This document shows positions 8,773-17,056 of a stretch of 64,000 nt of DNA, piece after piece; positions within the stretch are counted from its first letter, which is position 1, and the number at the start of each line of letters is the position of its first letter. Under the pieces are notes generated by a model. It was not told the origin of the DNA. It was given only the letters and a program-made list of their open reading frames with translations, and searched no databases. The DNA comes from Kitasatospora sp. NBC_01287 (lineage in GTDB: Bacteria > Actinomycetota > Actinomycetes > Streptomycetales > Streptomycetaceae), in NCBI RefSeq assembly GCF_026340565.1, contig NZ_JAPEPB010000001.1:8034001-8098000 (forward strand). Reading direction: 5' to 3'. The position numbers and the translations under genes are program-made.

Positions 8773-9174
8773 CCTCCCACGTGGTGCCCGTGGTCCGTCC
8801 GTGGTGCACCGGCCGGAGACCGCTGCCGCCGGTGCCCCCTCCCCACAGGCGGCGGTGTCTCCGGCCGGGACCGCGCCGATCCGGCGACCCCCGCGGCGGG
8901 GCGGGCCCGGCGACCCGCCCGTGCCGCGTCCGGTTCAGCGTCTCCATGCTCGGCCATCCGTGGACGAGCGGCTTCCGAGTCGGCCGGACGGTCCGTGTTC
9001 GAAGCGTGACCGCTTTGCGACAGTGACGCGCCGTCAGGGACGATTTGCCCGAATTGACCGGTCCGGACCCCGCTGGACGGCGGGGGCGTGCGCCCGCCGA
9101 GTGTCCGGCCGAGCTGCGGGGCGCCGCCGGTGATGGTGACACAAAGGTTATCCGCGGGGGAGTTGTCGTCCTCG

Positions 9175-9300
9175 CCGTCCCCGGCGGCCCCGGGCTCCAG
9201 TGGTCGTTGCCCGCTGCCTGGTTGGCGGTTCCGTCCTTGAAGTCGAAGAGGTTGCGGGGCGTCTCGCCGGGCGGCCCGGGCCGGGTGTGACCCCGCTGGT
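9175..9300 (-). pseudogene. DyP-type peroxidase remnant
   Basis: One reverse frame contains GETPRNLFDFKDGTANQ, which closely follows the heme-peroxidase signature TPRNLMGFKDGTANP of DyP/EfeB enzymes, including the catalytic Asp-Gly pair of the GxxDG motif. Sequence on both sides does not continue as DyP in any frame. I read this as the surviving core of a deleted or frameshifted gene rather than an active enzyme. Confidence 0.4.
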
Positions 9301-9391
9301 GCCGGCGGGGTCGGAGCGGTCGGGGGTTCTGCTGTTCGAGGAGGGCGGTGGCGGCCGGGTGGCGTGGTCCCGTTTCTGGGTGGCCTTGTTC

Positions 9392-9407
9392 TTGAATGAT
9401 CATTCAG
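9392..9407. promoter_or_regulatory. Palindromic operator of the TetR gene
   Basis: TGAATGATCATTCA (9393-9406) is a perfect 14-bp palindrome ending 14 bases before the TetR start codon, so bound repressor would block its own expression. The half site TTGAATGAT recurs in front of the downstream oxidoreductase (10095-10112). Confidence 0.7.
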
Positions 9408-9420
9408 GTATGTTTCCCCC

Positions 9421-10005
9421 ATGCCGAGACCGCGCGAGTTCGAGCCTGACGCCGTCCTGAACCAGGCGATGCTGCGGTTCTGGGAGCGTGGGTACCGGGC
9501 CACGTCCATCGAGGATCTGGTGAAGGCGACCGGGGTGAAGCCCGGAAGCATCTACGGTGCCTTTCCGGGTGGCAAGCGCACGCTGTTCGTGAAGTCCCTG
9601 GAGCGCTACTCGAAGCTGGTCGTGCCGCAGAAGCTGGGTGAACTCGATTCGGCCCGTGCCTCGGTGGCCGAGATCCGGGCCTACTTCGACGGATTGGTGC
9701 GGGATCTGCTCAGCCCTGAGGGGCGGCAGGGCTGCCTGCTGGTCAACACCGCGATCGAGAGCGCCGCGGAGGACGACGAGGCGGCGGCGGTCGTGCGCGG
9801 GCACCTCGCCCGGCTGGAGCGCTGCATGACCCACGCGCTGGAGAACGCCGTCCGCCGTGGCGAGGTGCGTTCCTCGCTCGACGCGGCCGGCAGTGCGAAG
9901 CTGCTGGTCGCGACGTGTCAGGGGTTGATGGTCGTGGGGAAGGCGAACCCCGACGAGGCGCTGCTGCGGGCGATCGTCGACAACGCTTTCGTCGCGCTCG
10001 CCTGA
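9421..10005 (+). CDS. TetR/AcrR family transcriptional regulator
   Basis: This 194-aa protein has an N-terminal helix-turn-helix (residues about 8-55: LNQAMLRFWERGYRATSIED, then VKPGSIYGAF) typical of TetR regulators. Its C-terminal ligand-binding domain (GCLLVNTAIESAAEDDEAAA, LARLERCM) resembles the YxaF/AcuR-type group that often controls detoxifying dehydrogenases. A palindrome overlaps its promoter, and a related site precedes the next gene. This suggests autorepression plus control of the zinc-type quinone oxidoreductase 127 bp downstream. The inducer is unknown, possibly an electrophile or quinone. Confidence 0.88.
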   Translation: MPRPREFEPDAVLNQAMLRFWERGYRATSIEDLVKATGVKPGSIYGAFPGGKRTLFVKSLERYSKLVVPQKLGELDSARASVAEIRAYFDGLVRDLLSPEGRQGCLLVNTAIESAAEDDEAAAVVRGHLARLERCMTHALENAVRRGEVRSSLDAAGSAKLLVATCQGLMVVGKANPDEALLRAIVDNAFVALA

Positions 10006-10054
10006 CGGGCGCGGCGGACGGGCGCGGCAAGCGGTAGGGCAGGCAGTACGGCAG

Positions 10055-10080
10055 AAGGGCCACCTTGCGCGGTGGCCCTT
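10055..10080 (+). terminator. Intrinsic-type terminator after the TetR gene
   Basis: A 10-bp perfect stem AAGGGCCACC / GGTGGCCCTT with a 6-base loop, followed by TCAT. It separates the regulator from the oxidoreductase, implying that the latter has its own promoter. Confidence 0.65.
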
Positions 10081-10094
10081 TCATCGGCCCAATA

Positions 10095-10112
10095 CTTGAA
10101 TGATTACTCAAG
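10095..10112. promoter_or_regulatory. Second TetR-type operator, upstream of the quinone oxidoreductase
   Basis: CTTGAATGATTACTCAAG is an imperfect palindrome (CTTGA-N8-TCAAG) sharing TTGAATGAT with the TetR-gene operator. It sits 20 bases before the oxidoreductase start. It is probably bound by the same regulator. Confidence 0.65.
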
Positions 10113-10131
10113 AACAAGAACGGAAGCCGAC

Positions 10132-11112
10132 ATGAAGGCCATCATCATCTCCGCTTACGGCGGCCCCGAGGTGCTCACCACCACCGAACTGCCCGACCCG
10201 GTGCCCGTGGAGGGCGAAGTCCTCATCCGGGTCAAGGCGTTCGGCCTCAATCACGCCGAGGTCTACATGCGCGGCGGAGCCTGGGGGGAGGTGGCGGCGG
10301 TGCCGGGGATCGAGTGCGCAGGCCTGGTCGAGGCCGACCCCTCGGGCCACCTCCCGCCCGGGACCAAGGTCGTGGCGATCCTCGGCGGCATGGGCCGGAC
10401 CCGGAACGGCAGTTACGCGGAACTGGTGACCGTGCCGGCCGGCAACGTCGTGGCCGTCCGCTCACCGCTGCCCTGGACCGACCTGGCCGCGGTGCCCGAG
10501 GTGTACGCCACGGCCTGGAGCGCGCTGCACGGCAACCTCGCGCTGCGGGCCGGTGAGACGATCGTGGTGCGGGGCGCGACCTCCTCGCTCGGGCAGGCCG
10601 CCGTCAACCTCGCCCGCCGGCACGGGGCGAACGTGATCGCCACGACCCGCGACCCGGCACACGCGGTCCTGCTCAAGGAGATCGGCGCCGGCGACGTGCT
10701 GATCGACGACGGCCGGCTGGCCGCGGAGGTCCGGCGCCGGGGGCTGGAGGTCGACGCGCTGCTCGATGTCGTCGGCAACAGCGTGCTGCGCGACTCACTG
10801 GCCGCGGTCCGCCCGCGCGGGCGCGTCTGCCAGGTCGGCTTCCTCGGCGGATTCGCCCCGGTCGCGGACTTCGACCCGATCGCCGACCTGCCCAGCGGCG
10901 TCCAACTGAGCTTCTTCGGCAGCGCTTTCGTCCTGGGCACCGCCGCCTTCCCACTCACCGACGTGCCGCTGGACGCGATCTACGCCCAGGTCGAGGCCGG
11001 CGCGCTGAGGGCCGGACCCACCCGGATCTTCGGCTTCGACGAGGTCGTCGAAGCACACCGGGTCATGGAGGCCGGCCAGGCGCTCGGGAAGATGGTCGTC
11101 TCGCTCGTCTGA
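10132..11112 (+). CDS. Zinc-type alcohol dehydrogenase-like/quinone oxidoreductase (MDR family)
   Basis: This 326-aa protein belongs to the medium-chain dehydrogenase/reductase superfamily, quinone oxidoreductase subgroup. It starts MKAIIISAYGGPEVLTTTELP, has FGLNHAEVYMRGG in the catalytic domain, and a Rossmann segment VVRGATSSLGQAAVNLARR (about 145-163) for NADPH. Structural-zinc cysteines are absent, as is usual for this subgroup. It likely reduces quinones or alpha,beta-unsaturated carbonyls with NADPH in the cytoplasm. The start was placed at ATG 10132, past the operator, where homology begins. It is probably repressed by the adjacent TetR protein. Confidence 0.88.
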   Translation: MKAIIISAYGGPEVLTTTELPDPVPVEGEVLIRVKAFGLNHAEVYMRGGAWGEVAAVPGIECAGLVEADPSGHLPPGTKVVAILGGMGRTRNGSYAELVTVPAGNVVAVRSPLPWTDLAAVPEVYATAWSALHGNLALRAGETIVVRGATSSLGQAAVNLARRHGANVIATTRDPAHAVLLKEIGAGDVLIDDGRLAAEVRRRGLEVDALLDVVGNSVLRDSLAAVRPRGRVCQVGFLGGFAPVADFDPIADLPSGVQLSFFGSAFVLGTAAFPLTDVPLDAIYAQVEAGALRAGPTRIFGFDEVVEAHRVMEAGQALGKMVVSLV

Positions 11113-11114
11113 CG

Positions 11115-11143
11115 CCGAGGCCCGGGCCGGGTGGCCGCCTCGG
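11115..11143 (+). terminator. Weak candidate terminator
   Basis: CCGAGGC (11115-11121) and GCCTCGG (11137-11143) can pair just after the oxidoreductase stop. The stem is only 7 bp and there is no U-tract, so this is tentative. Confidence 0.35.
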
Positions 11144-11264
11144 AGAGCGCGGTGTGCGGCACCGTCGGCCTGGAGCCGCTCACGCCGGCGCGACCTTGCG
11201 CAGTGCTCCAGGAGGCGCCGGCGGCCACCGTCATCGAGCCGGTGGCCGTGACCGCGAGGGCGGG

Positions 11265-11630
11265 TCAGGCCGGGACCGGCTCCTGGTCGGCTCCGGTGCC
11301 GTTGGCCGGGCCCGGCACCGCGGGGGTCTTCGCCTCGGGTGCGGCCGGCGGCGCGGGGACCGCGTCCTGGGTGGCAGGGGCCGCTTCGTGGGCCGCGAGG
11401 TGGGTACGGACCTCCTTGACCGTCAGGTCCAGCAGTCCGGCCGTCACATCCAGCCCACCGATCGCGTCCACCGCCTCCGCCACCGTGCGGCTCAGATCGG
11501 CCTGCGCCCGCGCCGCCCGCACCAGGGCCTGGTCGTAGGCCTCCAACGCCGCCAACTGCCTGCGGTGGCGCTCCTGCAGTTCACGACGACGCCGCTGCGC
11601 CCCGCCGTCCTGTTCTCCGGTGATAGTCAT
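11265..11630 (-). CDS. Hypothetical coiled-coil protein
   Basis: A 121-aa protein. The N-terminal half is highly charged and helical (RRRRELQERHRRQLAALEAY), followed by an Ala/Thr-rich helix (about 40-80) and a Pro/Ala-rich disordered tail. No family is recognised. The start was placed at MTITGEQ because the frame upstream is arginine-rich noise. It lies downstream of, and on the same strand as, a small winged-helix protein (gap 118 bp), a pairing that may be functional. It could be a scaffolding partner, but nothing in the sequence proves that. Confidence 0.6.
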   Translation of the reverse strand: MTITGEQDGGAQRRRRELQERHRRQLAALEAYDQALVRAARAQADLSRTVAEAVDAIGGLDVTAGLLDLTVKEVRTHLAAHEAAPATQDAVPAPPAAPEAKTPAVPGPANGTGADQEPVPA

Positions 11631-11748
11631 AGGACCATGATCCCAGGCCCGCGCACCCCGCTCGGCGGTCGCGATGCCCGCGCCCGATCGGCGTGTCACC
11701 GGCGCCGGAGCGTGGAGGTCGGTTCGGGCACGGAGACCGCCTGGAGCA

Positions 11749-11970
11749 CTAACCGGCCTGGTACTTGCCCGTCTCCCGGTCGCGGTAGATCGCGCCCGAC
11801 TTGCGCAGCTGCTCCAGGTCCCGCCGCACCGTGCGCGGGTCGGGCTCGACCACATAGCTCGCGCGGGCGCGCACCCAGTCCCAGGCACCACCGTCCAGCC
11901 GCATCGCCTGAAGGAGCTGGTCGCGTCGCTCGATGGCCGAGGTGGGTGCGTCGGGGCTGTTCTGGTTCAT
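11749..11970 (-). CDS. Small winged-helix (DeoR-like) protein
   Basis: A 73-aa protein. Residues 15-70 fit a winged-helix DNA-binding fold: ERRDQLLQAMR, then PRTVRRDLEQLRKSGAIYRD as recognition helix and wing, similar to DeoR-type regulators. There is no sensor domain. ATG 11970 (MNQNSP) was chosen; an ATG three codons upstream (11979) is an alternative. It may regulate itself and the coiled-coil gene behind it. Small stand-alone HTH proteins like this are common on integrated actinomycete elements. Confidence 0.6.
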   Translation of the reverse strand: MNQNSPDAPTSAIERRDQLLQAMRLDGGAWDWVRARASYVVEPDPRTVRRDLEQLRKSGAIYRDRETGKYQAG

Positions 11971-12098
11971 GGGCCTCATTCTCGCCCGGGACCGGCGCTC
12001 CTCCCAAACTCCGCCCCCGGCCCCCGGCCCCCGGGCCGCACCGCGCGTAACGCCGGACGGGCTCACCGCAGCCTGGATCTGCGTGTCCCCGAGGAGGA

Positions 12099-12245
12099 AC
12101 CGAAGGTCACGTCTCCCACGACCCCGCTGTGGTGCGGCAGGTTGCCGACCGTGTCGGCGTCATACGGGCGGGTCGGCTGCTGGAGGTGGGGCCGGGCGAG
12201 GAAGCGCTGTCGGGGTGGCCGGTGATCAGCTCCGACGGACGCTGA
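12099..12245 (+). pseudogene. ABC transporter ATPase C-terminal remnant
   Basis: The frame ending at TGA 12243-12245 reads VSHDPAVVRQVADRVGVIRA followed by GRLLEVGPGEEAL. This is the H-loop and C-terminal region of oligopeptide-type ABC ATPases (consensus SHDLAVVRxIADRVAVMxxGRxVExG). Walker A, the signature motif and Walker B are all missing, and the upstream sequence does not continue in any frame. It is a decayed 3' fragment. Confidence 0.55.
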
Positions 12246-12452
12246 CGCTCGGTCGTCGCCCCGGCCCGCCCACACCTCGGTGATCCCGGTCGTTGGTGCC
12301 CGCCACCCAGGGGTTCGGCCAGGACGGCGATCAGGGGTCGGGCCGCAGCCGGGCCGAAGGCGGCATGCGCCCGCTTCATCCGGCCAAGCTCCCCGAACGT
12401 GCCCGCGCACCACCCGACTCCGCCCGTGCGGGAGGACCGGAGTGGCCGGCGG

Positions 12453-13685
12453 TCACTGCGACGGGTTGCCCCCGGTCAGGACCCAGCGCATGTCCAGGAA
12501 GCCGCTCTGCTGCTGCGTCAGCTGATTTCCCGTCATTTTCTGATACGTGACCCAGGTGTTCACCAGGCGCGGCGTCTCGGCGCTGGGCAGCATCTCGCCC
12601 CAGCTGAGCGGGGGCGTCACGCCGCCGGTGTCGAGTGCGTCCCCGCTGTCCAGCTGTTGGCGCAGGGACTCGGCACTGAGCGGCGTGCCGGCGTCCTGCA
12701 GGTGCTGGGCGGCCTGCAGGAAGACCTGGTAGGCGGCCCAGGTGGTCTGGACCGCGAGGTCCGAGGGGTCGATCCGGTGGTCGCCGCCGACCATGGCGCG
12801 CAGCGCGTCCCAGACGTGCGAAGAGGTGGGCGGGTACCAGCCGGCCACGTACGCGTTGTCCAGCGGGTCGCCCGCGCCGCTCTCGGAGTCGACGACGGAC
12901 TGCGGCACGCTGCCGATCAGCGCGCCCAGGAGCGTGTGTCGGGGGGTCAACTGCCGGTACGCGTCAAGTAGTTTCGCGCTCTGCTCGGGGGCGAGGGCAT
13001 CGCTGGCGCAGGTGCCCGGCTGGTCGTCGCCCAGTGCCCTGCGGGCGGCGCTGCCGTAGTCGGGGGACTGCTCGCTGACCCGCACGTCCACCAGCTTGAC
13101 TCCCTCGGGCCGCAGCGCGGCGCCGAGGTAGCCGGTGAGCGTGTCGCCGGCCGAGGTGTCCGGGCGGACCAGCGCGATCGTCCGGCACCCGGCCGCGACC
13201 AGCTGGCGGCCGTTGCCGGCCACCAGAGTCGGGGTGCCGCCGGCCACGGGGTAGGAGAGCGGGCTGCTGAACTCGGCGTCGGACAGGCCGTACCCGCCGA
13301 TGTAGGGGATCCGGGCCGCCTCCAGGCCGGGCAGCAGGTCGTCGCTGTTCAGACTGTAGGAGCCGATGACGGCGATCACCTTGTTGTCCACCGCCTGCCG
13401 CACGCAGGCGGTGCCCCCGGCCAGGGTGTTGTGCTCGTTGCAGGTGATCACCCGCAGTCGGTGCCCGCCGAGCCCGCCCTTGGCGTCCACGTCGCGCCCG
13501 ATCACCTCCGCCAGCGCGGTCACCCCGGAGCGGTCGAAGGCCCCGGTCCCCGAGGGCGCCCAGGTCATCACCGCGTAGTCGGTCCCGGTGGCGCCCGCCG
13601 AGCCCCCACAACCGGAGGCGGCGAGCAGGGCGGGAAGCAGCGCGATCGCCGCGACCGCGCTTCCGGGCCGGGTCCACCTGCTCAT
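12453..13685 (-). CDS. Branched-chain amino acid-type ABC transporter substrate-binding lipoprotein
   Basis: This 410-aa lipoprotein begins with a charged n-region (MSRWTR), a hydrophobic stretch and the lipobox ASGC near residue 26, so it should be anchored outside the membrane. The mature part resembles LivJ/LivK-type periplasmic-binding folds: AVMTWAPSGTGAFDRSGVTA, GLGGHRLRVITCNEHN and VIAVIGSYSLNSDDLLPGLE. No permease or ATPase gene is adjacent apart from the ABC-ATPase remnant at 12.1 kb, which is of the peptide type and on the other strand. It is therefore an orphan binding protein, perhaps a sensor. The start was set at 13685 to give a standard signal peptide. Confidence 0.85.
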   Translation of the reverse strand: MSRWTRPGSAVAAIALLPALLAASGCGGSAGATGTDYAVMTWAPSGTGAFDRSGVTALAEVIGRDVDAKGGLGGHRLRVITCNEHNTLAGGTACVRQAVDNKVIAVIGSYSLNSDDLLPGLEAARIPYIGGYGLSDAEFSSPLSYPVAGGTPTLVAGNGRQLVAAGCRTIALVRPDTSAGDTLTGYLGAALRPEGVKLVDVRVSEQSPDYGSAARRALGDDQPGTCASDALAPEQSAKLLDAYRQLTPRHTLLGALIGSVPQSVVDSESGAGDPLDNAYVAGWYPPTSSHVWDALRAMVGGDHRIDPSDLAVQTTWAAYQVFLQAAQHLQDAGTPLSAESLRQQLDSGDALDTGGVTPPLSWGEMLPSAETPRLVNTWVTYQKMTGNQLTQQQSGFLDMRWVLTGGNPSQ

Positions 13686-14054
13686 ACGTCTGCCTTCCTC
13701 GAACTGCCGTGCGGCTGATCGGCTCAGCAAATCCGGCACGCCACAAGGAGGGGGATACGGCGGTTGAATGCCAGGAGGACGACCCGGTAACAGCGCACGA
13801 GTGCCCGTCGAGCCACCGCGCGATCACCCGTCCGTCCGCGGCGGTGCGGGCGGCAGCAGCGCGCGAGTTCCCCGGGGGACCGACCATTCGCCGTTCCGAA
13901 ACGGACCGCGTGTCCGCCGGAACCTCCGCGGGAAACCAGGCCTACGTCGGCAGGTCCCACCTGTCACCCCGCCACCTCGGCAGTGCGCGTCGACGGGTTC
14001 CGGCGGCCCCCCTGTGCCTGGTCGAGTGATCCGACAGTATGCCAAGCTCTGCTC
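13686..14054. other. Divergent intergenic region
   Basis: Promoters for the binding lipoprotein (leftward) and the dehydrogenase (rightward) must lie here. No operator palindrome or gene was recognised. Confidence 0.4.
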
Positions 14055-14957
14055 ATGAGCTTACTCTCCGTGGGTTTTATCGGGCTGGGCGTCATGGGCG
14101 AGCCGATGGCGCTCAACCTGGTGAAGGCCGGTACTCCGCCGCTGATCTGGAACCGCACCATCGCCAAGACCCACAAGCTCGCAGCCGCCGGCGCCGAAGT
14201 GGCCCCCGACGCGGCGAGCGTGTTCGCCCGCTGCGAGGTCGTCATCCTGATGCTGCTCGACGACCCGGGCGTGGACGCCGTCCTCGGCCGCGGCACGCCG
14301 GCCTTCGCCGAGCGCGTCGCCGCCCGCACGATCGTCAACATGGGTACGTTCGAGCCGGCTTACTCCCAGGAACTGGCAGTGGAGATCCGCGCCGCGGGCG
14401 GCCGCTACGTGGAGTCGCCGGTCTCCGGATCGAGCACCCAGGCCGCCGCCGGCGAGTTGGTCGGGTTGATGGCCGGAGAGCCGGACGACGTGGCGGCGGT
14501 GCGCCCGTTGCTCGAACCGCTCTGCCGTGAGCTCACGTTCTGCGGGCCGGTGCCCAGCGGTCTGCTGATGAAACTGGCGGTCAACACCTTCCTGATCACC
14601 CAGGTGACCGGGCTGGCCGAGGCATTCCAGTTCGCACGCCGCCAAGGGCTCGATCTCGACCAACTGGTGGCGGTACTCGGCGCGGGGCCGCTGGCGAGCG
14701 CGACGATGCGACTGAAGGCGCCCAAGCTGGTCAGTGAGGACTTCTCGGTCCAGGCGTCGATCACCGACTCCCAGAAGGTCGCCCGGCTGATCACCGACAC
14801 CGCCGCCGCGGCCGGTATCGCGGCCCCGCTGCTCGACGTCTGCCGGGCACTCTTCGCCGAGACCGGTCAACTCGGCTATGCGGACTCCGATATGTCCGCC
14901 GTCGTCAAGGCCATCGAGGTTCGCGGCCGGGCGGTCGGCCACCGGTCCGACCGGTAG
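14055..14957 (+). CDS. NAD(P)-dependent beta-hydroxyacid dehydrogenase (3-hydroxyisobutyrate dehydrogenase family)
   Basis: A 300-aa enzyme. The dinucleotide-binding motif GFIGLGVMGEPMALNL is at residues 6-21, the substrate-binding motif ESPVSGSSTQAAAGEL about 120-135, and the catalytic lysine segment GLLMKLAVNTFL about 172-183 (consensus K..NN). It should oxidise a 3-hydroxy acid or reduce the corresponding semialdehyde in the cytoplasm. Some relatives act as imine reductases, so the substrate is open. ATG 14055 was chosen over an upstream frame extension that lacks homology. Confidence 0.86.
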   Translation: MSLLSVGFIGLGVMGEPMALNLVKAGTPPLIWNRTIAKTHKLAAAGAEVAPDAASVFARCEVVILMLLDDPGVDAVLGRGTPAFAERVAARTIVNMGTFEPAYSQELAVEIRAAGGRYVESPVSGSSTQAAAGELVGLMAGEPDDVAAVRPLLEPLCRELTFCGPVPSGLLMKLAVNTFLITQVTGLAEAFQFARRQGLDLDQLVAVLGAGPLASATMRLKAPKLVSEDFSVQASITDSQKVARLITDTAAAAGIAAPLLDVCRALFAETGQLGYADSDMSAVVKAIEVRGRAVGHRSDR

Positions 14958-15377
14958 CCGAGTGGTCGCCGCACTCGTTCCGAGCAGGCGGCGGTCCGCC
15001 GCCTCCCGGCCGGTGCCGCCCGGGTGACGGCGCGTACGGTCACCAGGTTGGCGGTGCGGCCCCTCACCATCGACCTGGCCGTGGTCCGTGCCACGAACTC
15101 CCGGCACCCCCTGGAACCCGCCGGGCAGTTCGCCCCGTTCTGCCGCCGCGCGATCCTCATCGAGCAGTCGCCGGCTCGGCCCGACGATCTCGTCCCGGAG
15201 GCTGACCTCTACGGGATCGGCGTCCTCGCCCAGGATCGCGGCGACAGCGCGTGGTCGTACTCTCCATGGCGGCGGTTGCCGTCGTCGGCCTCGGCGCCGT
15301 CGAGGCCCGGGCGCCGTCGGGCGGGGCCGGCTTGGGCTTGGCACGCATCATTGTCACTCTCCTGGCGACTTGGGGAG
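14958..15377. other. Intergenic region upstream of the hsp20 gene
   Basis: A near-perfect palindrome AGGCGGCGGTCCGCCGCCT (14986-15004) shortly after the dehydrogenase could act as a terminator. The rest has open frames on both strands but none with recognisable protein features. Confidence 0.4.
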
Positions 15378-15398
15378 ATGTCATCAGATGGATGACAT
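15378..15398. promoter_or_regulatory. RheA-type heat-shock operator
   Basis: ATGTCATC-N5-GATGACAT is a perfect inverted repeat 63 bases upstream of the hsp20 start. It contains TGTCATC-N5-GATGACA, the repeat reported as the binding site of RheA, the thermosensing repressor of hsp18 in Streptomyces albus. This predicts heat-inducible derepression of the downstream gene. Confidence 0.75.
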
Positions 15399-15461
15399 GT
15401 TAGAACGGATTCAGGTGAAGCGCATTGGCCCTGCCGCCTGGACCACTGGAGGTGTTCCCTG

Positions 15462-15896
15462 ATGTTGATGCGCACCGATCCCTTCCGTGAGCTGGACCGG
15501 CTCACCCAGCAGTTCCTCGGCGCCAACGGCACCTGGTCGCGTCCGACCCCGATGCCGCTGGACGCCTACCGCACCGACGACGAGTACGTGATCCGCTTCG
15601 ACCTGCCCGGGGTGGCCCCGGAGGCGATCGACATCGACGTCGAGCGGAACATGCTGACCGTCAAGGCCGAGCGCCGTCCCCGTCACGAGGGCGAGGGCGT
15701 GAAGTGGGAGCTGTCCGAGCGCCCGCTGGGCGTGTTCTCCCGCCAGGTCATGCTCTCCGACACCCTCGATGCCGACGGGATCACCGCGGACCACGACGCC
15801 GGCGTGCTGACCCTGCGCATCCCGGTCGCGGAGAAGGCCAAGCCCCGCAAGGTCGCCATCAGCCACAGTGGCGACCGCAAGCAGATCCGAGCCTGA
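15462..15896 (+). CDS. hsp18: Hsp20/alpha-crystallin small heat-shock protein (Hsp18-like)
   Basis: A 144-aa small chaperone. The short N-terminus MLMRTDPFRELDRLTQQ is followed by an alpha-crystallin domain (about 35-130) with RFDLPGVAPEAIDIDVE and the C-terminal GVLTLRIPVAE, then a K-rich tail. It binds unfolding proteins and prevents aggregation as oligomers. GGAGG at 15448-15452 gives 9-base spacing to ATG 15462. The RheA-type operator upstream indicates heat control. Unlike S. albus, no divergent rheA gene is present at this locus. Confidence 0.92.
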   Translation: MLMRTDPFRELDRLTQQFLGANGTWSRPTPMPLDAYRTDDEYVIRFDLPGVAPEAIDIDVERNMLTVKAERRPRHEGEGVKWELSERPLGVFSRQVMLSDTLDADGITADHDAGVLTLRIPVAEKAKPRKVAISHSGDRKQIRA

Positions 15897-16152
15897 CCGC
15901 CCCCGGACCATCGCACCGCACCACCCTTCCCCCCGGGCCGTGCGGGACGGCCCCCTCGACCACCGATCGCCACCGGCCACTCCGGGCGCTCGCGGGCCTG
16001 CAACCGGTCCGGCCAGAGGAGTGGCCAGCTGATACCACGGAAGCCGGACACCCGGTGGTCCGGCCACCGACTCACCGGCCCGAACCGGGACGCGACCGCG
16101 GAGCCCTGACCGCCCGCGGTCGCGTCCACCCCGCAACGAAGGGAGACCCGCG

Positions 16153-16557
16153 GTGACTCTTCGATGGGAAGCGTTCCTGGCCCAGGTCCAGGAACGCGGC
16201 GAATACGACACCCCCCAGGAAGCCGAACGGGCGTCCCGCGTCATCCTGGCCCTGCTCGGCGCCCACCTGGTCGGCGAGGTGCGCGCCCACCTGGCCGCCC
16301 GGCTGCCCGAAACCCTCGCCCTGATCCTGCTCAATCCCCTGCAGGCCGCCGAACCGCTCAGTGCCGAACGCTTCGTCCGCGCCACCGCCGCTTGGATAGA
16401 AGGCGCCACCGAAGCCACCGCCCTGTGGGACATCGGCGCCGTCCTCTCCACCACCGCCGACGCCGCCGGCGACGACCTCACCGAGCACGTGCTGCTCCAA
16501 CTACCCCCCGGCTACGACCTCCTCTTCGGCCGACCCGCCCCCGGCCACCGCCCCTGA
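16153..16557 (+). CDS. DUF2267 domain protein (first copy)
   Basis: A 134-aa, all-helical protein of the DUF2267 family, recognised from WEAFLAQVQERGEYDTPQEA, the middle LGAHLVGEVRAHLAARLPE and the ending LPPGYDLLFGRP. These small proteins are common in actinomycetes and often sit near stress genes; their biochemical role is not established. The GTG start follows GGGAGACC. It lies 256 bp downstream of hsp20 and 54 bp upstream of a second DUF2267 gene of the same orientation, so the two form an operon. Membership in the heat-shock unit is inference. Confidence 0.8.
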   Translation: MTLRWEAFLAQVQERGEYDTPQEAERASRVILALLGAHLVGEVRAHLAARLPETLALILLNPLQAAEPLSAERFVRATAAWIEGATEATALWDIGAVLSTTADAAGDDLTEHVLLQLPPGYDLLFGRPAPGHRP

Positions 16558-16611
16558 CCACCCACACCGCCCCGCCACCGCGCGGCCCGACAGACCGGAA
16601 GGTTTCCGCCC

Positions 16612-17007
16612 ATGACCTGGCACCACCTCCTGAAGCAGGTCCGCGACCTCGGCCGCTACGACACCGACCAGGAGGCCGAACGTGTCGTGCACGCCGTCCT
16701 GGCCACACTCGGCGGCCAGCTCATCGGCGAGGAACGCCGCGACCTGGCCGCCACCGTGCCCGAACCCGCCCGCACCACCTTCGCCTCACAGATCCCCCTC
16801 ACCCAGCCCCTGGACGCCCACACCTTCGTCGACACCATCGCCACCACCCTGGACACCACCGCCGACGCAGCCCGCTGGCACACCGGCGCCGTCCTCGCCG
16901 CCCTCACCAACCTGCTCGGCGAGCCCTTGACCGGCCGCGTCCTGACTCAACTCCCCCACGGCTACGCACTCCTCTACGGCCGCGCCGACCTGACCGCCGC
17001 CACCTGA
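16612..17007 (+). CDS. DUF2267 domain protein (second copy)
   Basis: A 131-aa paralogue of the preceding gene, matching along its length: WHHLLKQVRDLGRYDTDQEA, LGGQLIGEERRDLAATVPE and LPHGYALLYGR. It arose by tandem duplication and is well diverged, so the duplication is old. GGAAGG precedes the ATG. A strong hairpin terminator lies 49 bp after the stop, closing the transcription unit. Confidence 0.8.
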   Translation: MTWHHLLKQVRDLGRYDTDQEAERVVHAVLATLGGQLIGEERRDLAATVPEPARTTFASQIPLTQPLDAHTFVDTIATTLDTTADAARWHTGAVLAALTNLLGEPLTGRVLTQLPHGYALLYGRADLTAAT

Positions 17008-17056
17008 CGAAGCCAACAGCGGCAGGTTCCACGGCGAGAGCCGCCCATCAGGCTCA

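Larger units (their letters stand above)
8378..9391. other. Long non-coding stretch with a repeat hairpin and a gene remnant
   Basis: About one kilobase without an intact gene. It contains a 16-bp inverted repeat enclosing tandem 9-mers (8691-8772) and, on the reverse strand near 9200-9300, a short peptide-level match to DyP peroxidases. Both are listed separately. Elsewhere the frames on both strands are low-complexity. Confidence 0.6.

Noticed and set aside
12107..12379. A 90-codon reverse frame over the ABC-ATPase remnant
   Set aside because: No recognisable features, and the forward frame has a clear ABC-ATPase C-terminal motif.
15024..15395. A 123-codon forward frame upstream of hsp20 considered as a gene or as RheA
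   Set aside because: No helix-turn-helix or other fold is visible, it runs into the heat-shock operator, and its composition is like the non-coding surroundings.
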